DNA of 64,000 nucleotides from Campylobacter concisus (GCF_003049705.1 NZ_PIRF01000008.1:31715-95714); one strand, 5' to 3'; shown: positions 1 to 16,907, numbered from the stretch's first letter. Program-made: numbers and translations. Notes: a model not told the origin generated them from the letters alone.

Positions 1-611
1 AAACTCTAGCTTCTGCTAAATTTAATGAAACAGTTGAGATTGCATTAAAATTAAATGTTGATCCAAGACATGCTGATCAAATGGTTCGTGGTTCAGTAGT
101 TTTACCAGCTGGTACAGGTAAAACTGTAAGAGTTGCTGTTATTGCTAAAGATGCTAAAGCTGATGAGGCAAAAGCAGCTGGTGCTGATATTATTGGTGCA
201 GATGATTTAGTCGAAGATATTCAAAAAGGCATAATGAATTTTGATGTTCTTATAGCTACTCCAAATTTAATGGGTCTTGTAGGTAAGGTCGGTAGAATTT
301 TAGGACCAAAAGGATTAATGCCAAACCCAAAAACTGGCACAGTTACAATGGATGTTGCACAAGCTGTTAACAATGCAAAAAGCGGTCAAGTAAATTTCCG
401 TGTTGATAAGCAAGGAAATATACATGCAGGTCTTGGTAAAGTTAATTTTACTAAAGAACAATTAAATGAAAATATTTCAACATTTATTAAAGCGATCAAT
501 AAACATAAGCCCGCAACCGCAAAGGGCAGATATGTTAAAAATGCTTCGTTGTCTTTGACAATGAGCCCATCTATAGCTCTTGATACTCAAGAAGTTATGG
601 ACTTAAAATAA
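1..611 (+). CDS. rplA: 50S ribosomal protein L1, 5' truncated by the window edge
   Basis: L1 binds 23S rRNA at the mobile L1 stalk that helps release deacylated tRNA from the E site; it can also act as a translational repressor. The reading frame is already open at base 3, and 202 residues are visible against about 233 for the family, so roughly 30 N-terminal residues lie outside the window. The conserved signature around residues [13 protein letters not shown] (window bases about 304-342) and the C-terminal [11 protein letters not shown] region are clear. An internal ATG at 81 is not the true start because the frame continues upstream with L1-like sequence. It is the second-last ribosomal gene before the L10 leader. 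Confidence 0.97.
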   Translation, partial: TLASAKFNETVEIALKLNVDPRHADQMVRGSVVLPAGTGKTVRVAVIAKDAKADEAKAAGADIIGADDLVEDIQKGIMNFDVLIATPNLMGLVGKVGRILGPKGLMPNPKTGTVTMDVAQAVNNAKSGQVNFRVDKQGNIHAGLGKVNFTKEQLNENISTFIKAINKHKPATAKGRYVKNASLSLTMSPSIALDTQEVMDLK

Positions 612-639
612 AACTAAAAATTAAAATTTATATCTTAGA

Positions 640-716
640 TTGGAGATAGCCGAGGCCATTGGGCTTAATTGATTCGACCCGCTCTGCTTGAAATTACCGG
701 TCGGAAAGGAGAAAAA
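640..716 (+). promoter_or_regulatory. Putative L10 leader (autoregulatory RNA) ahead of rplJ
   Basis: The 105-base gap between rplA and the rplJ start is unusually GC-rich for this genome and can form short stems (AGCC with GGCT near 648-664, and a CCGGTCGG element at 698-705 just before the ribosome binding site). Position and appearance fit the L10 leader, an mRNA structure bound by the L10-(L7/L12)4 complex to repress translation of rplJ-rplL. I infer the class from location and partial structure, not from a covariance search. Confidence 0.6.
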
Positions 717-1202
717 GTGACACGTAACGAAAAAACTGAAGTTGTTGCAAAATTAGAGAGTGAATTTAAAACTGCTGAAGCTATTGTGGTTTGTGACTAT
801 CGTGGTCTTTCGGTCAAGAAGCTTGAAGTTTTAAGAAATTCTGCTAAAGAACAAAATGTAAAAGTTCAAGTTATTAAAAATACTCTTGCAAATATTGCTC
901 TTAAAAATTCTGATAAAGTCGGAATGGAACTCAAAGATACAAATATCTATCTTTGGAGCGAAGATCAATTAGCAGTAACTAAAGTAGCTGCAAAATTTGA
1001 AGAGTCTAATGCTGATCTTTTCAAAATAAAAACAGCTTATATTGATGGCGAAGTTGCTAGCGTTGATAAAGTTAAAGCTCTATCTAAAATGCCTAGCCGT
1101 GATGAGCTTATTGCGATGCTTTTACAAGTTTGGAATGCGCCAATTCAAAATTTCACAATTGGTTTGAATGCGCTTAAAGAGAAAAAAGAACAATCAGCTT
1201 AA
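717..1202 (+). CDS. rplJ: 50S ribosomal protein L10
   Basis: L10 anchors the L7/L12 stalk dimers on the large subunit and recruits translational GTPases. I place the start at the GTG at 717 (protein [17 protein letters not shown]), which has a strong AAGGAG ribosome binding site at 706-711; an in-frame extension to 669 would translate the structured leader and is rejected. The 161-residue product has the usual L10 length and pattern: an N-terminal RNA-binding domain containing [17 protein letters not shown] and [11 protein letters not shown], and a C-terminal helix (about 130-161) that binds L7/L12. It is followed after 29 bases by rplL, its partner gene, and is probably translated in balance with it through the upstream leader. 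Confidence 0.96.
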   Translation: MTRNEKTEVVAKLESEFKTAEAIVVCDYRGLSVKKLEVLRNSAKEQNVKVQVIKNTLANIALKNSDKVGMELKDTNIYLWSEDQLAVTKVAAKFEESNADLFKIKTAYIDGEVASVDKVKALSKMPSRDELIAMLLQVWNAPIQNFTIGLNALKEKKEQSA

Positions 1203-1231
1203 TTTAAATTAAAAAATAATAAGGATTAAAA

Positions 1232-1612
1232 ATGGCAATTACTAAAGAAGATGTATTAGAGTTTATATCTAATCTTTCTGTACTTGAGCTTAGTGAACTT
1301 GTAAAAGAGTTCGAAGAGAAATTTGGTGTTAGCGCAGCTCCTGTAATGGTAGCTGGTGGTGCTGTTGCAGCAGGCGGTGCAGCAGCTGCAGCAGAGGAAA
1401 AAACAGAATTTAACATTGTCTTGGTTGATTCTGGTGATAAGAAAATCAACGTTATTAAAGTTGTTAGAGCGCTTACTGGTCTTGGTCTTAAAGAAGCTAA
1501 AGACGCAGTTGAGGGAACACCATCTGTTCTTAAAGAAGGTGTTAGCAAAGATGAGGCTGAGGCAGCTAAAAAAGAGCTTGAAGAAGCTGGTGCTAAGGTT
1601 GAACTTAAATAA
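1232..1612 (+). CDS. rplL: 50S ribosomal protein L7/L12
   Basis: L7/L12 forms the flexible stalk of the large subunit that binds EF-Tu, EF-G and other factors. The 126-residue protein shows the N-terminal dimerisation domain (about 1-35), an alanine- and glycine-rich hinge (about 40-54, [16 protein letters not shown]), and the globular factor-binding domain with [22 protein letters not shown]. The start has an AAGGA ribosome binding site 7-8 bases upstream. The gene sits between rplJ and rpoB as in most bacteria, with a terminator-like hairpin just after it. Acidic, highly expressed, codon use ordinary for the window. Confidence 0.97.
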   Translation: MAITKEDVLEFISNLSVLELSELVKEFEEKFGVSAAPVMVAGGAVAAGGAAAAAEEKTEFNIVLVDSGDKKINVIKVVRALTGLGLKEAKDAVEGTPSVLKEGVSKDEAEAAKKELEEAGAKVELK

Positions 1613-1640
1613 TTTTTTATTATTTGAGCTTAATATTTCA

Positions 1641-1667
1641 AGAGAGGGCATAGGCTCTCTCTTTTTT
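1641..1667 (+). terminator. Hairpin plus T-run between rplL and rpoB, likely partial terminator (attenuator)
   Basis: AGAGAG at 1641-1646 pairs with CTCTCT at 1655-1660, and a run of six T follows. The location matches the known attenuator between ribosomal genes and rpoBC in other bacteria, which lowers polymerase subunit output relative to ribosomal proteins. Partial read-through is inferred. Confidence 0.65.
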
Positions 1668-1688
1668 AAATTTTAGATGCCTTGTTAA

Positions 1689-10377
<8,689 letters not shown>

Positions 10378-10383
10378 TACTTC

Positions 10384-10403
10384 AAGCCCCTATTTTGGGG
10401 CTT
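10384..10403 (+). terminator. Hairpin after rpoC
   Basis: AAGCCCC (10384-10390) and GGGGCTT (10397-10403) form a perfect 7-base-pair stem with a six-base loop, directly after the rpoC stop. The following sequence is only partly T-rich, so termination strength is uncertain. Confidence 0.7.
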
Positions 10404-10498
10404 AACCTCTTTATAAAATTAAATCAATTAAAAATTTACAAGCTATTAACTATCGCCTAATAAAATCCTTATCTTTGAAATCACATCATGGAGAATTT

Positions 10499-10888
10499 AT
10501 GAAAAACGTTGATCTTGGACTTTTATTTATACGTTTAGGACTTGGTATCTGCCTTTTTATGCATGGTTTTGGTAAAATTTTACATGGACTTAGTGGGGTA
10601 AAAGGTATATTAGTAAATGCTGGTTTGCCTGGATTTTTGGCATATTTTTCTTACCTTGGAGAGGTCTTAGCGCCCATTATGTTAATTATTGGTTTTTACT
10701 CAAGGGTAGGTGCTATTCTAGTTTTAGGTACTAGTATTACTATTTTATACTCGTACTATGGATTTGCAAATTTATTTGCATTAAATGAGGTTAATGGCTT
10801 TAAATCAGAGCTTATTTACCTTTATATTGCTATTTCACTTTGTATTCTTTTGATAGGTAGTGGCAAATATGCTGTCAAACAAGACTAA
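10499..10888 (+). CDS. DoxX-family integral membrane protein
   Basis: This 129-residue hydrophobic protein has about four membrane segments and the DoxX-family N-terminal pattern LGLLFIRLGLGICLFMHGFGKILHG, followed by the AYFSYLGEVLAPIMLIIGFYSRVGA region. DoxX proteins are small inner-membrane proteins linked in some bacteria to thiol or oxidative-stress functions; the role here is not known. The start at 10499 has GGAG at 10489-10492; an upstream in-frame ATG at 10475 lacks a ribosome binding site. It stands alone between the rpoC hairpin and the rpsL promoter region, so it is probably its own transcription unit. Confidence 0.8.
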   Translation: MKNVDLGLLFIRLGLGICLFMHGFGKILHGLSGVKGILVNAGLPGFLAYFSYLGEVLAPIMLIIGFYSRVGAILVLGTSITILYSYYGFANLFALNEVNGFKSELIYLYIAISLCILLIGSGKYAVKQD

Positions 10889-11019
10889 TACAAAATAAAG
10901 ACAGCAGAGTTTTTATAAAATCAAGAATTAGATGAGTAAGTCTAACTTATTAACCGTTATTTAAGTTTATTTTAAATAAAATTAGGTCTTTTTAATAAAT
11001 TTAGTTGAAAGGAATTATT

Positions 11020-11418
11020 GTGCCAACCATAAATCAATTGGTCAGAAAAGAACGCAAGAAAGTGACTGTTAAGTCAAAATCTCCAGCGTTAAAAGAGTGC
11101 CCTCAAAGAAGAGGAGTTTGCACTAGAGTTTATACTACAACTCCTAAAAAACCAAACTCAGCTTTGAGGAAAGTTGCCAAAGTCAGGCTAACAAGCGGTT
11201 TTGAAGTCATCAGCTATATCGGTGGTGAAGGTCATAACCTACAAGAACACAGTATCGTTTTAGTTCGCGGCGGTAGGGTTAAAGACTTACCAGGTGTTAA
11301 ATATCACATCGTTCGTGGTGCACTTGATACTGCTGGTGTTGCAAAAAGAACAGTTTCTCGTTCTAAATATGGTGCGAAACGCCCTAAAGCTGGCGCTGCA
11401 GCTGCAACAAAAAAGTAA
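11020..11418 (+). CDS. rpsL: 30S ribosomal protein S12
   Basis: S12 sits at the decoding centre and controls accuracy. The start is the GTG at 11020 (protein [14 protein letters not shown]), with AAAGGA at 11008-11013; an upstream TTG is rejected. The product is 132 residues, slightly longer than usual because of a GAAAATKK tail. The streptomycin-relevant lysines in [10 protein letters not shown] (around 43) and GRVKDLPGV (around 88) are the sensitive wild-type residues. It leads the rpsL-rpsG-fusA unit, which here is not followed by tuf. Confidence 0.97.
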   Translation: MPTINQLVRKERKKVTVKSKSPALKECPQRRGVCTRVYTTTPKKPNSALRKVAKVRLTSGFEVISYIGGEGHNLQEHSIVLVRGGRVKDLPGVKYHIVRGALDTAGVAKRTVSRSKYGAKRPKAGAAAATKK

Positions 11419-11431
11419 AAATTTAGGTTCG

Positions 11432-11460
11432 CAGACGTTGCTAAAATTTGCAAACGTTTG
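11432..11460 (+). promoter_or_regulatory. Intercistronic hairpin between rpsL and rpsG, possible S7 target
   Basis: CAGACGTT (11432-11439) can pair with AACGTTTG (11453-11460) with one G-U pair across a 13-base loop. In Escherichia coli the rpsL-rpsG spacer is the site where S7 represses its own translation; the same role here is inference from position. Confidence 0.4.
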
Positions 11461-11475
11461 AGTAAAATTTCATAA

Positions 11476-11967
<492 letters not shown>

Positions 11968-11979
11968 GAAAGAATTAAT

Positions 11980-14058
11980 ATGGCAGAGAGAAAAACGCCT
12001 TTACATAAGGTAAGAAATATCGGTATTGCGGCTCACATTGATGCTGGAAAGACAACTACTAGTGAGAGAATTTTATTCTTTACTGGTATGAGCCATAAAA
12101 TAGGTGAGGTTCATGATGGTGCTGCTACCATGGACTGGATGGAACAAGAAAAAGAGCGTGGTATTACTATTACTTCAGCTGCAACTACGGCATTTTGGAA
12201 GGGTTATCAAATAAACCTAATCGACACTCCGGGACACGTTGACTTTACTATCGAAGTTGAGCGTTCTATGCGTGTTCTTGACGGTGCTGTTTCAGTATTT
12301 TGTTCTGTTGGAGGTGTTCAACCACAATCAGAAACTGTTTGGAGACAAGCAAATAAATATCACGTACCAAGAATTGTTTTTGTTAATAAAATGGACAGAA
12401 TTGGTGCAAATTTCTTTAGAGTTGAAGAGCAAATCAGGGAAAGACTAAAAGCAAACCCAATTCCTATTCAAATTCCTATAGGTGCCGAGGATAACTTTAG
12501 AGGTGTGGTTGACCTTGTAAGAATGAAAGCTTATGTTTGGAATGACGAGAAAAAGCCAACTGACTATGTAGAAGAAGAAATTCCAGCTGAAGTTAAAGAT
12601 AAAGCTGAAGAATACCGCGCAAAACTAATCGAAGCTGTTTCTGAAACAGACGATAGCTTGATGGAGAAATTCTTTGCAGGCGAAGAACTAACTGAAGAAG
12701 AGATCAAAAAAGGTATAAAAGCAGGCTGCTTAAGAATGACTATCACACCTATGCTTTGCGGAACTGCGTTTAAGAACAAAGGTATCCAACCTCTACTTGA
12801 TGCTGTTGTTGATTATTTACCAGCTCCAGATGAGATCGCAGCGATAAATGGTGTTTATGAAGATGGCACTGAAGTGACTGTTGAAAGTACAGATAATGGC
12901 GAATTTGCTGCTCTTGCGTTTAAGATCATGACTGACCCATTTGTTGGACAGCTAACATTTATCCGTGTTTATAGAGGAAGCCTTGAAAGCGGTAGTTATG
13001 CTTACAACACAGTTCAAGACTGCAAAGAGAGAATCGGCCGCTTACTAAAAATGCACTCAAATAAACGTGAAGAGATTACAGAACTTTTCGCTGGTGAAAT
13101 CGGTGCTGTTGTTGGTCTAAAAAATACCCTAACCGGCGATACTCTTGCAAGTGAAAAAGATAAAGTTATCCTTGAGAGAATGGACTTCCCAGAGCCAGTT
13201 ATTAGTGTTGCGGTTGAGCCAAAAACAAAAGCAGATCAAGAAAAAATGGCGATCGCTCTTCAAAAACTAGCTCAAGAAGATCCAAGCTTTAGAGTTAGCA
13301 CTGATGAAGAGAGCGGACAAACTATCATTAGTGGTATGGGTGAGCTTCACCTAGAGATCATTGTTGATCGTATGCTTCGTGAATTTAAAGTAGATGCTGA
13401 AGTTGGTCAGCCACAAGTTGCATACCGCGAGACTATCCGTAAGTCAGTTGAACAAGAGTATAAGTATGCTAAACAATCAGGTGGTCGTGGTCAATATGGT
13501 CACGTATTCTTACGTATCGAGCCACTTCCAGCTGCTAGTGGATTTGAATTTGTTAACGACATCAAAGGTGGTGTTGTTCCAAAAGAGTACATCCCAGCTG
13601 TTGAAAAAGGTTGTAAAGAGGCACTTCAAAGCGGTGTTCTTGCTGGATATCCAGTTGAAGATGTTAAAGTTATACTTTTTGATGGTAGTTACCACGAAGT
13701 TGACTCATCTGAAATGGCGTTTAAACTTGCTGCTTCAATGGGCTTTAAAGAGGGCGCTAGAAAAGCAGGCGCGGTTATCCTTGAGCCAATGATGAAAGTT
13801 GAAGTTGAGACTCCAGAAGAGTATATGGGTGATGTTATCGGTGACCTTAATAAACGCCGTGGGCAAGTAAATTCAATGGATGATAGAAATGGTGTAAAAA
13901 TCATTGCAGCTTATTGTCCACTTGCTCAAATGTTTGGCTACTCAACAGATCTTCGCTCAATGACTCAAGGTCGTGCGACTTACTCTATGGAATTTGATCA
14001 CTACGAAGAAGTTCCTAAAAACGTAAGTGAAGAGATCATTAAAAAGAGAAATGGCTAA
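11980..14058 (+). CDS. fusA: Translation elongation factor G
   Basis: EF-G is the GTPase that drives translocation and, with RRF, ribosome recycling. The 692-residue protein has the P-loop [12 protein letters not shown] (about 18-29), the switch region [20 protein letters not shown] and the NKMD guanine-specificity motif, followed by domains II-V (for example [12 protein letters not shown] and the domain IV segment [10 protein letters not shown]). Length is typical. It begins 12 bases after rpsG with a weak ribosome binding site, so coupling to rpsG translation is likely. A strong hairpin follows it, and EF-Tu is not encoded downstream. Confidence 0.98.
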   Translation: MAERKTPLHKVRNIGIAAHIDAGKTTTSERILFFTGMSHKIGEVHDGAATMDWMEQEKERGITITSAATTAFWKGYQINLIDTPGHVDFTIEVERSMRVLDGAVSVFCSVGGVQPQSETVWRQANKYHVPRIVFVNKMDRIGANFFRVEEQIRERLKANPIPIQIPIGAEDNFRGVVDLVRMKAYVWNDEKKPTDYVEEEIPAEVKDKAEEYRAKLIEAVSETDDSLMEKFFAGEELTEEEIKKGIKAGCLRMTITPMLCGTAFKNKGIQPLLDAVVDYLPAPDEIAAINGVYEDGTEVTVESTDNGEFAALAFKIMTDPFVGQLTFIRVYRGSLESGSYAYNTVQDCKERIGRLLKMHSNKREEITELFAGEIGAVVGLKNTLTGDTLASEKDKVILERMDFPEPVISVAVEPKTKADQEKMAIALQKLAQEDPSFRVSTDEESGQTIISGMGELHLEIIVDRMLREFKVDAEVGQPQVAYRETIRKSVEQEYKYAKQSGGRGQYGHVFLRIEPLPAASGFEFVNDIKGGVVPKEYIPAVEKGCKEALQSGVLAGYPVEDVKVILFDGSYHEVDSSEMAFKLAASMGFKEGARKAGAVILEPMMKVEVETPEEYMGDVIGDLNKRRGQVNSMDDRNGVKIIAAYCPLAQMFGYSTDLRSMTQGRATYSMEFDHYEEVPKNVSEEIIKKRNG

Positions 14059-14070
14059 TTAGCCAAAATA

Positions 14071-14088
14071 GGGCAGAGCGATCTGCCC
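14071..14088 (+). terminator. Rho-independent type terminator after fusA
   Basis: GGGCAGA (14071-14077) and TCTGCCC (14082-14088) form a perfect 7-base-pair stem with the tetraloop GCGA, followed by TTTAAAATTT. It closes the rpsL-rpsG-fusA unit just before the tRNA gene. Confidence 0.8.
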
Positions 14089-14136
14089 TTTAAAATTTAA
14101 CTACTTGAGTAAAAATTTAAACTAACTTGCAAATTT

Positions 14137-14213
14137 GTCCTCATAGCTCAGCTGGATAGAGCGCAGAATTCCTAATTCTGAGGCCACAGGTTCGAACCCT
14201 GTTGGGGACACCA
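14137..14213 (+). tRNA. tRNA-Arg (anticodon CCT)
   Basis: A 77-base cloverleaf is visible. The acceptor stem GTCCTCA pairs with TGGGGAC, and CCA is encoded at the 3' end. The D arm has AGCTCAGCTGGATAGAGC, the anticodon stem CAGAA/TTCTG encloses the loop TTCCTAA with anticodon CCT, and the T arm is CAGGTTCGAACCCTG. It reads the rare arginine codon AGG. Confidence 0.95.
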
Positions 14214-14617
14214 TCATACAATCGCCTTTGTAAAATACAAAGTGCTCAAACAAGTGTTTTTTAAATATACTAAAACGTATAATAAGATATAGCAATTTAT
14301 AAAAATGCTCTTATGCTGATCAGTATAATATAGTAAAAGAAAAAATGTAAAGAATGGACTTTATAAAAAAGATTACAAGTGATATGCAAATAAGATCACT
14401 AATATCAAAGAGAAATTTTATAAAAACATAATGGTAAATGACTATATTTCCATCAATCTAGTCGGTTTATCTATATATGCATTCGTAGTGGGTTTAGCTT
14501 TTTTATCAATACGTTATATTATTAATTTTTATCTAAACTAATAAATTTTATCAACAAAAATTTTTATATATTTAATAATCCGTGCTAACATTTCAAAAAT
14601 TTATTTAAGGAGAATAG
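14214..14617 (+). other. 404-base stretch without a confident gene
   Basis: Just after the tRNA there is a weak hairpin CTTTGTA/TACAAAG (14226-14242) and then AAACA/TGTTT with a T-run near 14249-14263, a plausible tRNA terminator. The rest is very AT-rich. It holds two tiny overlapping reading frames (14354-14431 and 14431-14541), listed separately, and a TAATAAT promoter-like box at 14573-14579 that probably serves the rhodanese gene at 14618. Confidence 0.5.
14431..14541 (+). CDS. Possible 36-residue single-span membrane microprotein
   Basis: The frame encodes MVNDYISINLVGLSIYAFVV, continues GLAFLSIRYIINFYLN, and ends in TAA. Residues about 8-26 form a strong hydrophobic span with a polar N-terminus and an arginine after the span, as in real small membrane proteins. 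Its ATG overlaps the TAA of a 25-residue frame (14354-14431) as TAATG, a typical coupling junction. No good Shine-Dalgarno sequence is visible. It could also be the remnant of a longer gene broken by a frameshift, since the coding-like frame continues upstream of the ATG to 14383. Confidence 0.3.
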   Translation: MVNDYISINLVGLSIYAFVVGLAFLSIRYIINFYLN

Positions 14618-14995
14618 ATGAAAAAAATTTTACTTTTAGGAGCCGTTTGTTGCATGTTGTCAGCTGATGTTAAAACCGTTAACATAAGCCCAGATGAGAT
14701 CAAAAAATATGATCAGATTATCGATATAAGAACTCCATCTGAGTGGCAAGAGACTGGCGTTATCGCAGGTGCAAAGACTATAACTTTTAATCCAAACGAT
14801 AAGAGTGCATTTTTGGAGGAGCTTTCAAAGGCAGTTGATATCAAAAAACCTATTGCTCTTGTTTGCAGAAGCGGCAGAAGAAGTACGGCAGCAGCCGCAG
14901 CGATAGATAGCTCAGATCTTAAGATAATAAATTTAGATGGAGGTATGAGTAGCTTGATCGAGCAAGGCTATAAAACTACGCCTTATAAAAAATAA
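14618..14995 (+). CDS. Periplasmic rhodanese-like protein
   Basis: This 125-residue protein starts with a short signal peptide (MKKILLLGAVCCMLSA) and is then a single rhodanese domain. The family hallmarks are IDIRTPSEWQETGVIAGA near 35-52 and the active-site loop CRSGRRS with the catalytic cysteine at 83. The final motif is NLDGGM. Rhodaneses transfer sulfane sulfur or act in redox and sulfur carriage; the periplasmic location follows from the signal peptide, and the physiological acceptor is unknown. AAGGAG precedes the ATG. It stands alone, with the palindromes at 15015-15082 immediately downstream. Confidence 0.85.
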   Translation: MKKILLLGAVCCMLSADVKTVNISPDEIKKYDQIIDIRTPSEWQETGVIAGAKTITFNPNDKSAFLEELSKAVDIKKPIALVCRSGRRSTAAAAAIDSSDLKIINLDGGMSSLIEQGYKTTPYKK

Positions 14996-15014
14996 ACAAA
15001 TTTTGTAATCCTAC

Positions 15015-15050
15015 ATTTGACTATAAAATAAATTTATTTTGTAGTCAAAT
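15015..15050. repeat. 36-base near-perfect palindrome upstream of dps
   Basis: Two 18-base arms meet between 15032 and 15033 and match at every position except 15024/15041. It begins with ATTTGACTA and ends with TAGTCAAAT. It lies 20 bases after the rhodanese stop and may be its terminator, an operator of dps, or both. Confidence 0.7.
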
Positions 15051-15055
15051 TTTAT

Positions 15056-15082
15056 ATCAAATAATAAAATTTATTATTTGAT
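15056..15082. repeat. 27-base perfect palindrome upstream of dps
   Basis: Arms of 13 bases (inner part TCAAATAATAAA and TTTATTATTTGA) surround a single central A at 15069. It is five bases from the previous palindrome and ends 25 bases before the dps -10 box, a position suitable for a metal- or peroxide-sensing repressor such as Fur or PerR. The assignment to a regulator is inference. Confidence 0.6.
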
Positions 15083-15107
15083 TAACCACTGATTAACTCT
15101 AACTATA

Positions 15108-15113
15108 TATAAT
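15108..15113 (+). promoter_or_regulatory. -10 box of dps
   Basis: A perfect TATAAT lies 33 bases before the dps ATG. Just upstream, TGATTAAC occurs twice (15079-15086 and 15090-15097), 11 bases apart, in the region where a regulator would sit. Confidence 0.6.
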
Positions 15114-15146
15114 TTCATCATATTTACAATAAAGAAGGAGACAAAA

Positions 15147-15581
15147 ATGTCAAAAGTTATTTTACAGTTAAACACAATTCAGGCTGATGCGAATGCACTT
15201 TACATTAAATTTCACGATCTTCACTGGAATGTAAAAGGTATTCAATTTTTTAGCGTCCATGAATACACAGAAAAAGCTTATGAAGATATGAGTGATATAT
15301 TTGATGCAGTTGCAGAAAGAGCTCTTATGCTTGGCGGCAGACCTATCGCAAAGGCTGAGGAGTTAGCAAAAGTCGCTCACATAAAACACGAGCCAAAAGA
15401 AAGCTACACTCCGACTGAAGTTTTGGATATTGTTTTGGCTGATTACAAGCACCTTTTGGGCGAGTTTAAAAAGCTTGACGAGCTTGCAGAAGGCGATACA
15501 ACAACTCAAATGTATGCACAAGATCAAATTGCAAAATTTGAAAAAGCCATCTGGATGCTAAACGCAACACTTAGCAAATAA
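15147..15581 (+). CDS. dps: Dps-family ferritin-like protein
   Basis: Dps assembles as a dodecamer that oxidises and stores iron and protects DNA and cells from peroxide. The 144-residue product has the Dps ferroxidase signature: FHDLHWNVKG (about 22-31), then HEYTEKAYEDMSDIFDAVAERALMLGG with the conserved metal-binding His, Asp and Glu residues. Length and four-helix pattern are typical. There is no long lysine-rich N-terminal tail of the kind that binds DNA in E. coli Dps. AAGGAG precedes the ATG. It is monocistronic, with a palindrome-rich promoter region and a hairpin after the stop, and is likely stress- or iron-regulated. Confidence 0.93.
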   Translation: MSKVILQLNTIQADANALYIKFHDLHWNVKGIQFFSVHEYTEKAYEDMSDIFDAVAERALMLGGRPIAKAEELAKVAHIKHEPKESYTPTEVLDIVLADYKHLLGEFKKLDELAEGDTTTQMYAQDQIAKFEKAIWMLNATLSK

Positions 15582-15586
15582 CTACT

Positions 15587-15604
15587 AGCGGGAGTTTTCC
15601 CGCT
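15587..15604 (+). terminator. Hairpin after dps
   Basis: AGCGGGA (15587-15593) pairs perfectly with TCCCGCT (15598-15604) around GTTT, six bases after the dps stop. The T-run behind it is weak. Confidence 0.65.
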
Positions 15605-15609
15605 CTATC

Positions 15610-15636
15610 TAAATAAATTCTACTTTTTGGCGATAT
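15610..15636 (+). promoter_or_regulatory. Candidate sigma-28 (FliA) promoter
   Basis: CGATAT at 15631-15636 matches the Campylobacter FliA -10 consensus, and an AT-rich TAAATA lies 15 bases upstream at 15610-15615. It is 28 bases before the next ATG. Chance occurrence of a six-base box is possible, so this is a candidate only. Confidence 0.4.
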
Positions 15637-15663
15637 TGATTTTATAAATTCTAAGGAGCCAAA

Positions 15664-16251
15664 ATGAAAATTTCTCAAATCGCAAACTCATATAATAATT
15701 CAAGCCTAAAAGGAAATGTAAAATCAGAAATTTCACTTCATAAAGATGAAAAGGATATTTCTAAAAAAGAGTCTGAAATTATAAATTTAACAGCCAAAGA
15801 CATTTCAAATGGCTACTTTTTGCAGTATCAAAAAGAGATCGTTAAAAGTAGTAGTTCAAATTTATTAGCCCAAGGTAGCTTAAGCTTTAATGCGCCTAAA
15901 AATTTATCAGAAATTTTATCAGGACTTGATCTTGTAAGTACCGGCTATAACGGTAAATCTTTAAACGAGCTAAGTAGTGACGAGGCAGATGATCTTATTA
16001 GCGAGAATGGATTTTTTGGTATCGTAAATACGGCTGATAGGATAGCTAGCTTTGTGTTAAATGGTGCAGGTGATGATGTGGAAAAACTAAAAGCTGGTAG
16101 AGAGGGTGTGGCAAAGGGTTTTGAGGATGCGAAGAAAATTTGGGGAGGTGAGCTTCCTGAAATTTCACAAAAGACTATTGAAAAGACCCTTGAGACACTT
16201 GATAAAAAGATCGCCGAGCTTGGCGGTAACGTTTTAAATGTTTCAGCTTAA
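15664..16251 (+). CDS. Conserved Campylobacter protein of unknown function, possible flagellar-regulon member
   Basis: I do not recognise a characterised function in this 195-residue protein. It has no signal peptide or membrane span. The N-terminus (MKISQIANSYNNSSLKGNVK) is polar, Ser/Asn-rich and probably disordered, like substrates of the flagellar export apparatus. The C-terminal half, GREGVAKGFEDAKKIWGG onward, is helical and ends in a coiled-coil-like segment. Related Campylobacter proteins are sometimes labelled hydrogenase-4 component G, which nothing here supports. AAGGAG precedes the ATG, and a possible FliA promoter lies 28 bases upstream. It is flanked by dps and a structured intergenic region. 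Confidence 0.7.
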   Translation: MKISQIANSYNNSSLKGNVKSEISLHKDEKDISKKESEIINLTAKDISNGYFLQYQKEIVKSSSSNLLAQGSLSFNAPKNLSEILSGLDLVSTGYNGKSLNELSSDEADDLISENGFFGIVNTADRIASFVLNGAGDDVEKLKAGREGVAKGFEDAKKIWGGELPEISQKTIEKTLETLDKKIAELGGNVLNVSA

Positions 16252-16252
16252 C

Positions 16253-16317
16253 TATCTTAGGCAGGCTCGTCTAAGATAAATTTGTATGATCGTGTATATA
16301 AATTTAGATACGAGCCT
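16253..16317 (+). ncRNA. Potential pseudoknot-forming RNA element downstream of the 15.66 kb gene
   Basis: TATCTTAG (16253-16260) pairs with CTAAGATA (16271-16278), leaving a 10-base loop. Eight of those loop bases, AGGCTCGT (16263-16270), are perfectly complementary to ACGAGCCT at 16310-16317, which is followed by TTTAATTT. The two pairings could form a pseudoknot or alternative structures, for example a terminator. Only the sequence complementarity is seen; function is unknown. Confidence 0.4.
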
Positions 16318-16384
16318 TTAATTTCCCACAAAATTTATTTAATCTTAAAAGTTATACTTCTCCGTTTTACACTAAGGAGAAGAG

Positions 16385-16822
16385 ATGAAAGCTAAAATTT
16401 TACTTCCACTGACAACTGCTATCATGTTTTTTGGTTGCTCATTTTTTGAAGACAATCCGCCGCTGCGAAAACAGCCAAGACAGGTCATGCAAAATAGACC
16501 AGTAAAAAGCTCAATCAAAGGTTTTATAAAAGAGGTTACATATAAAGATTCAAAATACTGCTATGAAATAGTGGCGAGCGATACAAAAAATCACAATCTC
16601 AATAAAGCAAATTTTTGTGCAAATAGGTACTATTATGATAAAGGTGACTTGGTCTATGCGACCTTTTATGCAGATAAACTTATAGATATGTTGCTTATAA
16701 AAGAGGGTGGCTCTAGTGGCTTATATAATGGTATAAAAAAGCCGCAAAATGAAGTGGTTATTAAAAGAAAAAATGTAAAAACAAATATCGAAGTACCAAA
16801 AGAGGAAAAAATTTCTTTTTAA
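16385..16822 (+). CDS. Putative lipoprotein of unknown function
   Basis: The 145-residue protein begins with a lipoprotein signal peptide (MKAKILLPLTTAIMFFGCSF) with the lipobox cysteine at 18. The mature part is basic and proline-rich near the N-terminus (PPLRKQPRQ), then has a compact beta-like region from about 45 to 110 with two cysteines (EDSKYCYE-type and NFCANRYYY), and a lysine-rich tail. No family is recognised. AAGGAG lies before the ATG. It is single-gene, ended by a strong terminator, and is probably anchored to the inner or outer membrane. Confidence 0.75.
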   Translation: MKAKILLPLTTAIMFFGCSFFEDNPPLRKQPRQVMQNRPVKSSIKGFIKEVTYKDSKYCYEIVASDTKNHNLNKANFCANRYYYDKGDLVYATFYADKLIDMLLIKEGGSSGLYNGIKKPQNEVVIKRKNVKTNIEVPKEEKISF

Positions 16823-16884
16823 TTACCGTTGATTTACTGCTTGCTTATATAATTTCAACAGCAATCAAAACTAGAACTCCTTTT

Positions 16885-16907
16885 AAGGGGCAAAGCAATA
16901 GCCCCTT
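16885..16907 (+). terminator. Rho-independent terminator after the lipoprotein gene
   Basis: AAGGGGC (16885-16891) and GCCCCTT (16901-16907) form a 7-base-pair stem with a 9-base loop, followed by TTTCTTTTT. Confidence 0.85.

Noticed and set aside
669..716. An in-frame upstream extension of L10
   Set aside because: It would translate the structured leader. The GTG at 717 has an AAGGAG ribosome binding site and gives the normal L10 N-terminus.
1204..1676. Open frames on the opposite strand and in another frame of rplL
   Set aside because: They mirror the alanine-rich repeat coding of rplL, have no ribosome binding sites and no family match.
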